A stretch of 64,000 bases of DNA from the NCBI GenBank assembly GCA_001970955.1, contig MPUH01000161.1:1-64000 (forward strand), written 5' to 3'. Both the position numbers and the translations under genes were made by a program. The DNA comes from Stentor coeruleus (lineage: Eukaryota > Ciliophora > Heterotrichea > Heterotrichida > Stentoridae). Positions 1-8,716 of the stretch are shown in pieces. The stretch's first letter is position 1; each line of letters opens with the position of its first letter. The notes beneath the pieces are model-generated. The model saw nothing but the letters and a program-made list of their open reading frames with translations. It had not been told where the DNA came from and searched no databases.

Positions 1-189
1 ATACAAATCACAATCATATTGTTGAATAATTTTTGTAATCTGCTAGATAAAGTTAAAGAAAATGAGACTTATAGTTTTAAGTCATAAGAAAATCGTAGCA
101 AAGGCTATTATGCAAGCGCTGAAGAAGGAGATGCTGATATAAGATTGAGTAAGATAAATTTAGGAAACCTGAGTAACAGATTTTTGTAA
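1..189 (+). CDS. 3' end of an unidentified gene, partial
   Basis: The window opens in frame 1 with a stretch that reads to TAA at 187-189 if a 15-nt GT...AG intron is removed at 74-88 (GTTTTAAGTCATAAG). The resulting 57-residue tail ends ...SKINLGNLSNRFL and its second half (GYYASAEEGDADIRLSK) looks coding. Without the intron the frame is broken by TAA at 85-87. The intron is weaker than the others in this window: it ends ATAAG, not ATAG, and lacks the A at position 10 that the four proven introns share. No family is recognisable from so short a tail. Confidence 0.4.
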
Positions 190-425
190 AGAGCTTAGGA
201 TATGATATATTGAGATACACAATAAAATAAATTGTGTACCTATTATTTTGTTTCAATAATATTAACATAAACTATCGAGTTAATCAAGCTTTTAACTCTA
301 CCCATGTATTTATATTCCATAATCCACACAAATCATAAAAAAAAAACTCTATTTCTTGCTCAAAAACACCAAAAAAAAAAAAACTATCATCTCCTAACTT
401 AAAAAAAGTCTTTCTCCATATTATC

Positions 426-3400
426 CTATTTAGATAAAAATTCAATAATCTTGTCAAGTTTAGCCGAATTTTCATTCGAAATCTGCAACAATTTATCCAC
501 ATCTAGCTTCATCTTTTTCATTTTCATAGAAAGTGACCCTGTAAAAGTTGAAGCTTCTTTTTTCGTACAGCACTGAAGATAAACTTTATCATTTTTATTC
601 CTTTTCCACAACATAAAACTACTAACTTCTAAAACTAAACTAGCAATTTCTTTATAATTTGATATGACTAAAGTTGCTTGTATTCTTGAAAATGTATCAC
701 CCATAGTAGCTATTAATAAATTCATCATAACTAAAGGGTTTAAGAATAATGCGAAAAAAAATAAACTTTTAATAAAAATATTGTCTTGATAATTTGTTAA
801 GTCAATTTGACCAAAGTTCATGAGATATGATTGAAGAAAAATAGTTTCAAAATCTGATTTTTGATTGTTAGCGAAATAAAAGGAAATTGTTATGGTTAGG
901 GTTGTCATTAAGAGGACTAGTAAGAAGGAACTTATATCGGAAACAACTTCGAATATCATTCTTATCATGTAACGAGTACCTTCGAAAAGTCGGAATAGGG
1001 AAATAAATCTGATCATGTTGAAAAGCATTGTTAAACTAGTTAGATTTGTTATTGTGTTTTCTGAACTTCCTGAAAGGATAGCACACACTGAATAAAATGT
1101 ACAAAAAATCCTCAATCCATCAATAATATTCCAAAAATCCGCAGAATAATACTCCCAACTCTGAACCATTTGCAAAACTTCATTTATAAAATAAAACCCA
1201 TTCACAACCATAATAAAAACTGTGAAACTTAAATATTCCTTAAAATAGCTGAAATACAAAAACAACAAAACAATCGAACAAAAATTCAATATTGACATAA
1301 GCACTAAATACTTATAAGCACATCTCATAAGATACTCCAACATTTTCTGTACTAAAATCTGATCAAAAACTTCAGGATTTTCGCATTTCAAAACATGTCT
1401 TAATAAACTATTACAATCCTTAGACCCAATATTTAATGGTAACCTAAAAACGCATCCATGAAATTCAATAGCATCTTTAGCTCCTTCTTTTAGCCCAAAA
1501 CTATCAGGAACAATATTAATAGTTTCTGAAGTTATAACAGTAGTACATTTTATAACCCCAAAATTAGGTAAATGCTTAGATTTAACTATAGGAAAAGCTT
1601 CATTTAGTAATGTTGGAAGGTTTTTTAAATTTAATGAAAAAAGTTCAATAAACTCATTTTCAATACTTTTAAAAATAAATGGACTTCCTTTTTTACTGTA
1701 TATTGGAATATATTTCAATATAGCATCTACACATTGAAAAGATCCTTGGTCTAAAGCTATACGTAAAGGGTTTTCTCCTGATGATGAAAAAAATTTAACT
1801 TCATTTTTCATAGCTTCTCTGATACCTTGAAAATCATTAGCAAAAGCCATAATATGTAGTAAATTTATTCTTAATGGTACGACAATATAATCTCTAAAAG
1901 GTTGTTTGAAATTAATAGATTTTCCTTTAAGTAGCGAAGACAAATATAGCAAATATAAAAACGACTGTTTATTGGGGATTGTCATAAGTTGGTTTTCAGC
2001 AAAAAGATCAGAAATCATATAGATTTTATTCCCTGAAGCTATTAAACAAAGTGGGTCTGTTTTTAAAGATACAATATCATGAACAGGTTCTCCTAAATCA
2101 ATTTTTCCTAATTTCACTAGTTCTTGATTACACCATATATTTACTATACCTTTTGAATCTCCAGTAAAAGTATACCAACCATTACTATTAAGGCTTATAG
2201 CATTTATTTGATAGTCATGTTCTTTTAAACATATTTCTAAAGGAGGGTCACCTTCAAACCATACTCTTAAAGTTTTATCACAACTAACTGACATAAGTTT
2301 ATTATCTTGAGAAACAAAACATAACTTTTTTATAGCTGAACTATGAGCTTTTATTGTATATGCCAATTCAAAACTATCAAGATTCCATGTTTTTATTGTA
2401 CGGTCGTAGCTAGCTGAAAACAACATATTACAACCTGTTACTAATGATGATACTGAGTTAAAATGCCCAGTTAATTCTTTAATAAGTTGAAGATTTTTGT
2501 CAAAGATGTAGATTGATCCACCACGACCACCTGCGAAAATATAATTAGAAGATATACAAACACTAAGAAGGTATTCTGATAGTCTAGATTTTTTGTATAA
2601 TAAATCGTTTTTCCATATGATTATGTTTCGATCTTCACTTACGCTTATAAGTTTTTCTTCTAATTGAGCTAAACCTGTTATTGTTTGCTCGTGACCTTTT
2701 ATTGTTTTGGATATTGAATGAGTTTTAAGATCCCATTTTATTATGTTTGTGTCAGCACCTGCACTGTATAGAAAAAGGTCATCATCTGTTAGAGATAAAC
2801 ATGTTATTGTGTCAGTGTGGCCTAAGAGTTTTGTGTTTACTTTTACTTCACGACAGGTTTGCCATACTTTCACTGTACGATCTTTACTTGCAGTGAATAT
2901 TAAACTACCAGAAGGATTTGCAAGAATTGATGTTACTGCTCCATCATGTGCTACAAAACTTTCAAATGCTTCACCAGACTTTGAATCAAAATGCCAATAC
3001 CTTACACACGCATCATTAGTCCCAGAAATAATATACTCACTACAATTACTAGCCGAAATCGACCTTATCCAATTTTCTTCACTCTGTATCTCACGTAAGA
3101 TTTCATACTTTTCAACATCCCAAGCACAAAAAAGTGATTTTTTCCCTGCACTGACCAAAACTTTCTCACCAAGAAAACAAATTTTCCTTATAAATCTCGT
3201 AGACCTCATCTCCCCTAATAAATTCAAATCTTCATCCCATATTTTTATACAACAATCATTACCCCCAGTAGCAATTTTACCATATTTCGCTAAACAAGTT
3301 ATTTTATTATCATGTCCTTTAATAATTTTCCCTTTATCATCTTTCCTATAAGATAAAAAACCATCAATATCTGTTAAATATAAACACCCATCAAAAATCA

Positions 3401-3779
3401 ACATGTTTTTCACTGTATTTTTATGATTAGATTGTATGTTTTTTATCATTTTACCTTCATAATCAAAGTATTTTATTTGTCCTGATTCTCCAATTGTGAG
3501 AATTAAAGAGTTGTTTTTGTCGATATCCATTGAAAAAAGCTTGTTTTCGTTTGTTTTAAACTTTTTTAATATAACTGATACGGTTAAATCGTAAACTACA
3601 ACTTCACCGTTTTTAAGACCTATAAAAAGTTGGTCTTCAAGGACTTTTAATACTTTTGTTTCGTGTCCAACATGGATTGTATTGCTAAATGGAGTAAAAC
3701 CTTTTGCCAGAGCTTGAATGAATTCGGTGACTGGATTTGATTCGTAGATAATACTTTTGTATGGGACACTTGAAAACAT
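426..3779 (-). CDS. WD40 repeat - ankyrin-like - TRP-type ion channel fusion
   Basis: A 1117-residue protein. Residues about 20-600 are WD40 repeats, with blade signatures such as HDNKITCLAKYGKIATGGND, SGTNDACVRYW and SASYDRTIKTW. Residues about 640-700 have an ankyrin-like look (NLLHIMAFANDFQGIREAM, then ENPLRIALDQG). From about residue 810 to 1025 there are six hydrophobic segments ending in an S6-like helix, NPLVMMNLLIATMGDTFSRI, which closely resembles the S6 of TRPV/TRPA-type channels. The C-terminus is charged and coiled-coil-like (MKMKKMKLDVDKLLQISNEN). I infer a cation channel of the cell or ciliary membrane whose large cytosolic beta-propellers act as sensor or scaffold. No signal peptide is seen, as expected for TRP proteins. 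It ends in TAG. Family assignment of the pore is good; ligand and selectivity cannot be read from the sequence. Confidence 0.85.
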   Translation of the reverse strand: MFSSVPYKSIIYESNPVTEFIQALAKGFTPFSNTIHVGHETKVLKVLEDQLFIGLKNGEVVVYDLTVSVILKKFKTNENKLFSMDIDKNNSLILTIGESGQIKYFDYEGKMIKNIQSNHKNTVKNMLIFDGCLYLTDIDGFLSYRKDDKGKIIKGHDNKITCLAKYGKIATGGNDCCIKIWDEDLNLLGEMRSTRFIRKICFLGEKVLVSAGKKSLFCAWDVEKYEILREIQSEENWIRSISASNCSEYIISGTNDACVRYWHFDSKSGEAFESFVAHDGAVTSILANPSGSLIFTASKDRTVKVWQTCREVKVNTKLLGHTDTITCLSLTDDDLFLYSAGADTNIIKWDLKTHSISKTIKGHEQTITGLAQLEEKLISVSEDRNIIIWKNDLLYKKSRLSEYLLSVCISSNYIFAGGRGGSIYIFDKNLQLIKELTGHFNSVSSLVTGCNMLFSASYDRTIKTWNLDSFELAYTIKAHSSAIKKLCFVSQDNKLMSVSCDKTLRVWFEGDPPLEICLKEHDYQINAISLNSNGWYTFTGDSKGIVNIWCNQELVKLGKIDLGEPVHDIVSLKTDPLCLIASGNKIYMISDLFAENQLMTIPNKQSFLYLLYLSSLLKGKSINFKQPFRDYIVVPLRINLLHIMAFANDFQGIREAMKNEVKFFSSSGENPLRIALDQGSFQCVDAILKYIPIYSKKGSPFIFKSIENEFIELFSLNLKNLPTLLNEAFPIVKSKHLPNFGVIKCTTVITSETINIVPDSFGLKEGAKDAIEFHGCVFRLPLNIGSKDCNSLLRHVLKCENPEVFDQILVQKMLEYLMRCAYKYLVLMSILNFCSIVLLFLYFSYFKEYLSFTVFIMVVNGFYFINEVLQMVQSWEYYSADFWNIIDGLRIFCTFYSVCAILSGSSENTITNLTSLTMLFNMIRFISLFRLFEGTRYMIRMIFEVVSDISSFLLVLLMTTLTITISFYFANNQKSDFETIFLQSYLMNFGQIDLTNYQDNIFIKSLFFFALFLNPLVMMNLLIATMGDTFSRIQATLVISNYKEIASLVLEVSSFMLWKRNKNDKVYLQCCTKKEASTFTGSLSMKMKKMKLDVDKLLQISNENSAKLDKIIEFLSK

Positions 3780-4361
3780 TTTTATATAAGTTTGGGAAAT
3801 TGTTAGTTTTTATTTTAAAATGTGGGTTTTTTTTACCAGATTTTGTATTTGTATGAGTTTATAGAATAGTTTAGATTATAATTTTTTATATTATATTTAA
3901 AAGGATAGTATGATATTTATGATAAAGAATTTTATGTGTAAAATAGAGGAAGAATTTATATGATATAATGTGATAACTAAGTGAAGGTAGTGAAATTTAT
4001 TATATATTCTGAAAATTGGAATCTAAAAATTAAAGGAAAATAATGATGGAGTTATTTGTAATACTTGCATAGCTTTTGATGTAATAAAAGACTATAAAAT
4101 TTTATCATCTATAATTTATTAAAAATATCAACAAAGTAATTATTGTTATATTATTAATTCCTTATAATCTTTCTCAAAAGATTAACGAAAAAANTAATTC
4201 CTTATAATCTTTCTCAAAAGATTAACGAAAAAATAATAAACATAAACTATGCATCTTCCTAAAATCTAAAAACTCCCACATCCTCATCAGAATCTCAATC
4301 ATAATTATACTTTCCTTTAAAAATCCCATAAAATCTACCTAAAAATAGCATAACTTATTAA
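3780..4361. other. intergenic spacer with an assembly join
   Basis: No gene seen. The left part is G-rich and C-poor (3781-3840: G 11, C 2); the right part is C-rich and G-poor (4261-4320: C 16, G 1). It contains the single N at 4194 with its duplicated flanks. Confidence 0.6.
4155..4233. repeat. duplicated contig end around N 4194 (artefact)
   Basis: A 39-base stretch (4155-4193) is followed by one N and then repeated exactly (4195-4233). This is what results when two contigs with overlapping ends are joined without merging the overlap. Confidence 0.85.
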
Positions 4362-4772
4362 TTACTTCAAAGCTAAGATTTTCCTATGAATTTCTTCTCT
4401 TTTAAGACGTTCACGTTCAATCTGTTCTTTAAGTTCATCAACATACCTCTTGCGATAATTATTCATAAACTTTTTACCTCTTGAATGTGATGAAACCGGT
4501 CGTTGAATCTTCAGAGCTTTTTTCTTTTCAGGGTCAAGATGTGCATGTTTAATATGTTTAGTTCCCCCAAACGTATAAGCTAAGCTATAATCAAGAGTTT
4601 TATAGTTTTTAGGTTCAATGTCTTGATTTGAATTAGGAAATGGCGATCTTGAAGATCCAACTGGAGAATGAAAGAAATTCCCTGTGGTCTTATAGAAATT
4701 ATTAGCTCGGCTTCGTTCTTGACCTACTCTTTGTTGCCAGGCAAGGTGTTCAGAATGATAGCATAAAGACAT
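4362..4772 (-). CDS. small basic orphan protein, coiled-coil C-terminus
   Basis: 136 residues, not recognised. The N-terminus (MSLCYHSEHLAWQQRVGQE) is followed by a low-complexity Ser/Pro/Asn segment and an aromatic YSLAYTFGGTKHIKH patch. The last 30 residues (YVDELKEQIERERLKREEI) form a charged helix likely to be a coiled coil. This make-up is common in ciliate basal-body and axonemal proteins, but that is only an analogy. There is no signal peptide or membrane segment. It stops with TAA and shows sustained coding character, so I regard it as a real gene of unknown role. Confidence 0.7.
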   Translation of the reverse strand: MSLCYHSEHLAWQQRVGQERSRANNFYKTTGNFFHSPVGSSRSPFPNSNQDIEPKNYKTLDYSLAYTFGGTKHIKHAHLDPEKKKALKIQRPVSSHSRGKKFMNNYRKRYVDELKEQIERERLKREEIHRKILALK

Positions 4773-5877
4773 ATTAATTATAATCTAGAAAAGTTCTATA
4801 AGATATCTGCATTCATTGTAAAAATATTGTATTTGTTTATATATTAAATATTATAGAAATCAAATAACTTTGTAATATACTTATAGTTATATGAATAATA
4901 TTTTAGAAAAAACGAAGTCTCTTTATAGGATGATTGGAAAAATTATTGTAAATTAAGTTGAACATTAAGCTTTAGATAGAGTTTTTAACATATTTTTCTA
5001 ATAATATTTTTAGAGTATTTTTATAGTTATTTAATCAGTTTAAGTAGATAAAATAGTAACTTTGATGCTAATAGTTTTTAGAAAACTTTGAGTTATTTTT
5101 AATATGATTCTAGAGATTTATTTCATGATTAATACAAACTATTTCAAACATAGTTAAGCTTATAGAAAAAATATCTAATATCATTAGGTTAGAATTATTT
5201 TTTGATAAATTTCAGCAGTTGAAACTCTAAAATCAACTTTAGGATAAAGATATGCCTGACTAGCTAACTTTAAAAATAATGAATGATAAATTAAAAATTT
5301 TCAAAGACCAGATTTTAGAAATAGTTACTGAGTACTTTCTACAAAGAAATAGTTTTAAATAGTCTATTTCCATTTCGGATAAATCATTAAATATATATTT
5401 ATATTCGCATATTAGCTTTTCTAGAAAACCAAAAGTATTTTCAATAAATTATTATAATAGAATATCATAATGTGTATATGAACTCAAAAACTTAAGGTGA
5501 GAAACTAAATTACAATTTGTTTATAGCTGAGGTTAATTTTCTGAAAACTTACTGAAATCATTAGGGTTGCATAAATAAATTTGATATTACAACCTTCACC
5601 TAATAATAATTTATGGTACTTTTTAAAAATGCTAGACTAAATTCAGATTTCACAGTAAAGCTATTTGGATTTACTGTAAACCCTTGACTAAATATTTTCC
5701 AACAAACACTTCAAAATCGCATAAATGAATCATTATTTTCTTCCCACAACTCTCAAACTTATAATAAATCCAATATTCCTACCTACAAAAATCTTCCTAT
5801 AACCTAACAAATTATTCTTCAGCCTTCAAAAATTTTCATTCTCTTTTCAAAATAGTTAAATTAAACCAATAATATAA
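4773..5877. other. gene-free stretch, possible coding ghost
   Basis: No intact gene. Between about 5150 and 5500 a + strand frame reads like charged helical protein (for example LTLKIMNDKLKIFKDQILEI followed by VTEYFLQRNSFK) but is crossed by TAA and TAG codons at spots where glutamine would fit. AT-rich DNA gives such frames by chance when TAA and TAG are ignored, so this is only a hint of a decayed gene. Confidence 0.35.
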
Positions 5878-6010
5878 ATGCTTATTATTTTTCTCTTGTT
5901 TTCACAAACACAAGCTCTTTTCTACCTAATGTAAACTAACTTATCCTTCACAATATTTTCCCTGCATTTATCCAAGGCATCACACTTCTAAACACGATAA
6001 AATTCATCAA
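5878..6010 (+). pseudogene. relic of the 5' end of an acid phosphatase gene
   Basis: About 290 bases upstream of the intact acid phosphatase start there is a second copy of its first codons: ATGCTTATT then a signal peptide LFSQTQALFYLM, matching LFSQAQALFYPM of the intact gene. The first 75 bases are highly similar. The codon matching Gln in PMQV is TAA here. Similarity then fades over the next 60-80 bases as the copy loses nearly all its G residues, becoming like the C-rich, G-poor spacer around it. I infer a tandem duplicate that was truncated and has decayed. Confidence 0.65.
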
Positions 6011-6169
6011 ATCTAATTTTTTACTCCAACCTGTCATCTATTTTCCCTAGCTCTTAAACCAAGTATCTTCAAACAACTTAATAATAAATTTACCTACAGG
6101 CTAATCTAATCATAATTCGCAATTTATCCTAATCCTTAAAAAAACATAAAAGTAAACTAGTAGATATAA

Positions 6170-7471
6170 ATGCTTATAACTTTTCTCTTGTTTTCACAAG
6201 CACAAGCTCTTTTCTATCCGATGCAAGTTCACTTATCTTGGACTGAAAACCCTTCAGAAATGCGAGTAACTTGGCAGTCTCGCTTAAACGGGAAAGCTAA
6301 AATTTCTTATCGTCCTATCTTCTGTGGAAATAGTTCTGATTGGACAGAGTTGGAAGCTGAAACAACACGTATAGACTTTGGTACAGAAATGTATCGATAT
6401 TCATTCGTACATACAGGTGTAATGAATAATCTAAGTTCAGATTGTCACTACGAATACAGTGTGTCAAATGGGTTTTTCAGTAGCGACAATTACGTATTTT
6501 ATGGAAGGACTCCAGGACAAAATAAGCGATCTTCATATAAATTATTAGTCTATGGTGACCTTGGTACTCATGAATATGGTAAAAAAACATTTGATCTTAT
6601 GAAAACTATGAGTGAGACTCAAGAAATCCTTGGTATTTTCCATATGGGCGATATTGGTTATAATCTTGACAGCCAGCAAGGGTTAATAGGTGACAAGTTT
6701 CTAAATATGATCAAACCTATGGCAAGTTCACATGCTTATATGACAGTACCTGGTAATCATGAAAAAGCAAACAATTATACAGCTTATAAGCAAAGGTTTA
6801 TAATGCCTAGAAATGAAGCTAATCAAAATACCAGTTATTTCTACTCTTTTGACTTAGGACCTGTTCATTATGTTTTATTAAACACAAACCCTTATTTAAA
6901 AACCTCACTTAAAGGTGAAAGAGATACTCAGACTAATTGGCTTAAAGAAGATCTTAAAAAAGCTAATCAAAATAGAGTGAATGTTCCTTGGATCGTAACT
7001 TTACATCATCATTTATTGTATTGTTCACATGATCCTTCAGATAGTGGATCAAGGAAAGATTGTGAAATCCAAGCTTCGGTTATAAGACATAATTTAGAGG
7101 AGATTTATTATGAGAATAAAGTGGATTTAGTACTTGCTGGGCATGTTCATCATTATGAAAGGCAAGCTAGTGTTTATAAAAATCAGACTGTTTATGGTGA
7201 TGTTGATGAACTTAATAAACATGTTAATGCTAATGCACCAATACATATTATTTCTGGAAGTGCAGGCAATTGGATTAGGAAAAATGACCCTGCAGCACCG
7301 AATCCTTGCTTGTGGACGAGATTTATGAGTGATGATTTTGGTTTTGGTACTTTAACTGTGTTTAATGAGACGACATTGTTGTGGGAACAGTTTAGTTCAG
7401 AAACGAACAAAATGATTGATTGGGTTTACATTATCAAATATCTTAAAAAATTAGATAGCTTATTATCCTAA
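6170..7471 (+). CDS. purple acid phosphatase, secreted (copy 1)
   Basis: A 433-residue metallophosphoesterase. The N-terminus MLITFLLFSQAQA is a signal peptide, so the enzyme is expected in lysosomes/phagosomes or secreted. An Fn3-like domain follows (VHLSWTENPSEMRVTWQS, typical of plant/fungal-type purple acid phosphatases). The five metal-binding motifs are all present in order: GDLGT (about 128), GDIGY (160), GNHE (195), LHHH (278) and GHVHH (324). N-glycosylation sequons are scattered through it. It should hydrolyse phosphate monoesters with a two-metal centre. The paralogue at 41280-42572 has the same layout. No intron. The start is the first Met and opens a good signal peptide; a decayed copy of this start lies just upstream. 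Confidence 0.93.
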   Translation: MLITFLLFSQAQALFYPMQVHLSWTENPSEMRVTWQSRLNGKAKISYRPIFCGNSSDWTELEAETTRIDFGTEMYRYSFVHTGVMNNLSSDCHYEYSVSNGFFSSDNYVFYGRTPGQNKRSSYKLLVYGDLGTHEYGKKTFDLMKTMSETQEILGIFHMGDIGYNLDSQQGLIGDKFLNMIKPMASSHAYMTVPGNHEKANNYTAYKQRFIMPRNEANQNTSYFYSFDLGPVHYVLLNTNPYLKTSLKGERDTQTNWLKEDLKKANQNRVNVPWIVTLHHHLLYCSHDPSDSGSRKDCEIQASVIRHNLEEIYYENKVDLVLAGHVHHYERQASVYKNQTVYGDVDELNKHVNANAPIHIISGSAGNWIRKNDPAAPNPCLWTRFMSDDFGFGTLTVFNETTLLWEQFSSETNKMIDWVYIIKYLKKLDSLLS

Positions 7472-7929
7472 TGGTTTTAAGCAAAGACTTTTAGTTATAA
7501 TCAAATATTTTTTGTTGAGGTTATATAGTTTAGATAAGGTTTTGTTGTAAAGATAAAAATTATAATCTGATTTTTCACTTAAAACTATTATAATCTAAGC
7601 ACATTATTTCCTCATAAAAACCTCATACTCAAAGTTATCCTATTTCACTTCACATCAAATTTTACAAAAATTAGCACCTATATCAAAATTATTATTTATC
7701 CACTACATATAAATTCTATTTATTTGCCGGTTTACTTATAAACTTTACTCATCAGAAAAAAAAAATATAATTTTTAATATCATTTCTTATATCCTGATCT
7801 AAAATATTCTACACTAATCCTTTAAAACAAAAATATTCCATACAATTCTTCTTCTAAAAACATAAGCAATTATTAGAATAACTTAATATAAGCATAATAT
7901 GTGATTGTCAGTTAAACACTAACAAAAGA
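7472..7929. other. convergent spacer
   Basis: No gene seen. Composition flips from G-rich (7501-7560: G 11, C 1) to C-rich (7621-7680: C 16, G 2) although both flanking genes point inwards. Confidence 0.6.
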
Positions 7930-8358
7930 CTAATATTCAATTATTTCGCAGTCTCCATCATGTTTCAAAGGAGAATCCATGCTTATCCTTAGCATAGTTT
8001 TATTGCAGCCATCTGGATCTTCGTCAGCATGGGTAAAACTTCTGATCTGAGCTGAAAAAGGTTCTTCTCCGTCAATAAAAGAGTTTTTCCTGCTTTTTTC
8101 ACGTGCACGGGCAAGGAATCCTTTACGATTTGTTGTGATTGTACAAGTATTTCTTCTTAATGGAGTTCTTGATTTTCTATATGGTGAATCAGTAGACTCA
8201 ATTGTGCATAATGGCTTCGAACCTAACAAGCTTTTTCTTATTGGAACAGGGGATATTTCTATTCTGAAATTAGAGTTCTTTGGAGATACTATGTCTGTTA
8301 AAGTAAAGTGTTTGTCCATTGGGCAGCAGAATTTGTTACAACTAACACACTCACCCAT
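7930..8358 (-). CDS. small orphan protein with Cys-rich acyl-anchor-like start
   Basis: 142 residues beginning MGECVSCNKFCC. Gly2 plus nearby cysteines suggests N-terminal acylation (myristoyl and/or palmitoyl), although Glu at position 3 is unfavourable for N-myristoyl transferase. The rest is hydrophilic and Ser/Arg rich (SPYRKSRTPLRRNTCTI, RKGFLARAREKSRKNS), with several Ser-Pro and Arg-x-x-Ser sites that could be phosphorylated. No domain recognised. It ends in TAG. A peripheral membrane or signalling role is an inference from the N-terminus only. Confidence 0.7.
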   Translation of the reverse strand: MGECVSCNKFCCPMDKHFTLTDIVSPKNSNFRIEISPVPIRKSLLGSKPLCTIESTDSPYRKSRTPLRRNTCTITTNRKGFLARAREKSRKNSFIDGEEPFSAQIRSFTHADEDPDGCNKTMLRISMDSPLKHDGDCEIIEY

Positions 8359-8716
8359 TTATATGTATTTTTTTGCTTAAAAGATTTTTATTTGATTTAT
8401 GTGGTATTAAGAAGTATTTTGGGTTTTTATAGAAGTTCTGGAGGCAAATAAAAAAAATATTTTTTGTTCGATTTTTCTGTTAAAAAAAAAGTAGGGTTTT
8501 GTTATAGAATTTTTTTTTTGGTTTGATGAGTTTTCCATATTTTTATGATTTTCGCTATTATCCTAAAGACCAAAATCTTGATTTTCTTAGACACAAAACT
8601 ATACAATTTCTTACACAAACCCTAATTTTTAAATAAAAAAAAAAATCAAAAACCCCAAACATATAATTTAAAAATCTAGTTTAAATATTGTTAAACATTT
8701 GTTTATTGTTATAATA
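8359..8716. other. spacer between two minus-strand genes
   Basis: No gene seen. It contains A/T homopolymer runs, G-leaning on the left and C-leaning on the right. Confidence 0.6.

Noticed and set aside
77-268. 63-codon minus-strand frame near the left edge
   Set aside because: It overlaps the more protein-like + strand tail at 1-189 and is made of low-complexity hydrophobic residues.
5150-5500. A gene with TAA and TAG as Gln
   Set aside because: It reads protein-like but lacks any homology, and other frames of the same stretch look equally protein-like when stops are ignored, so chance is likely.
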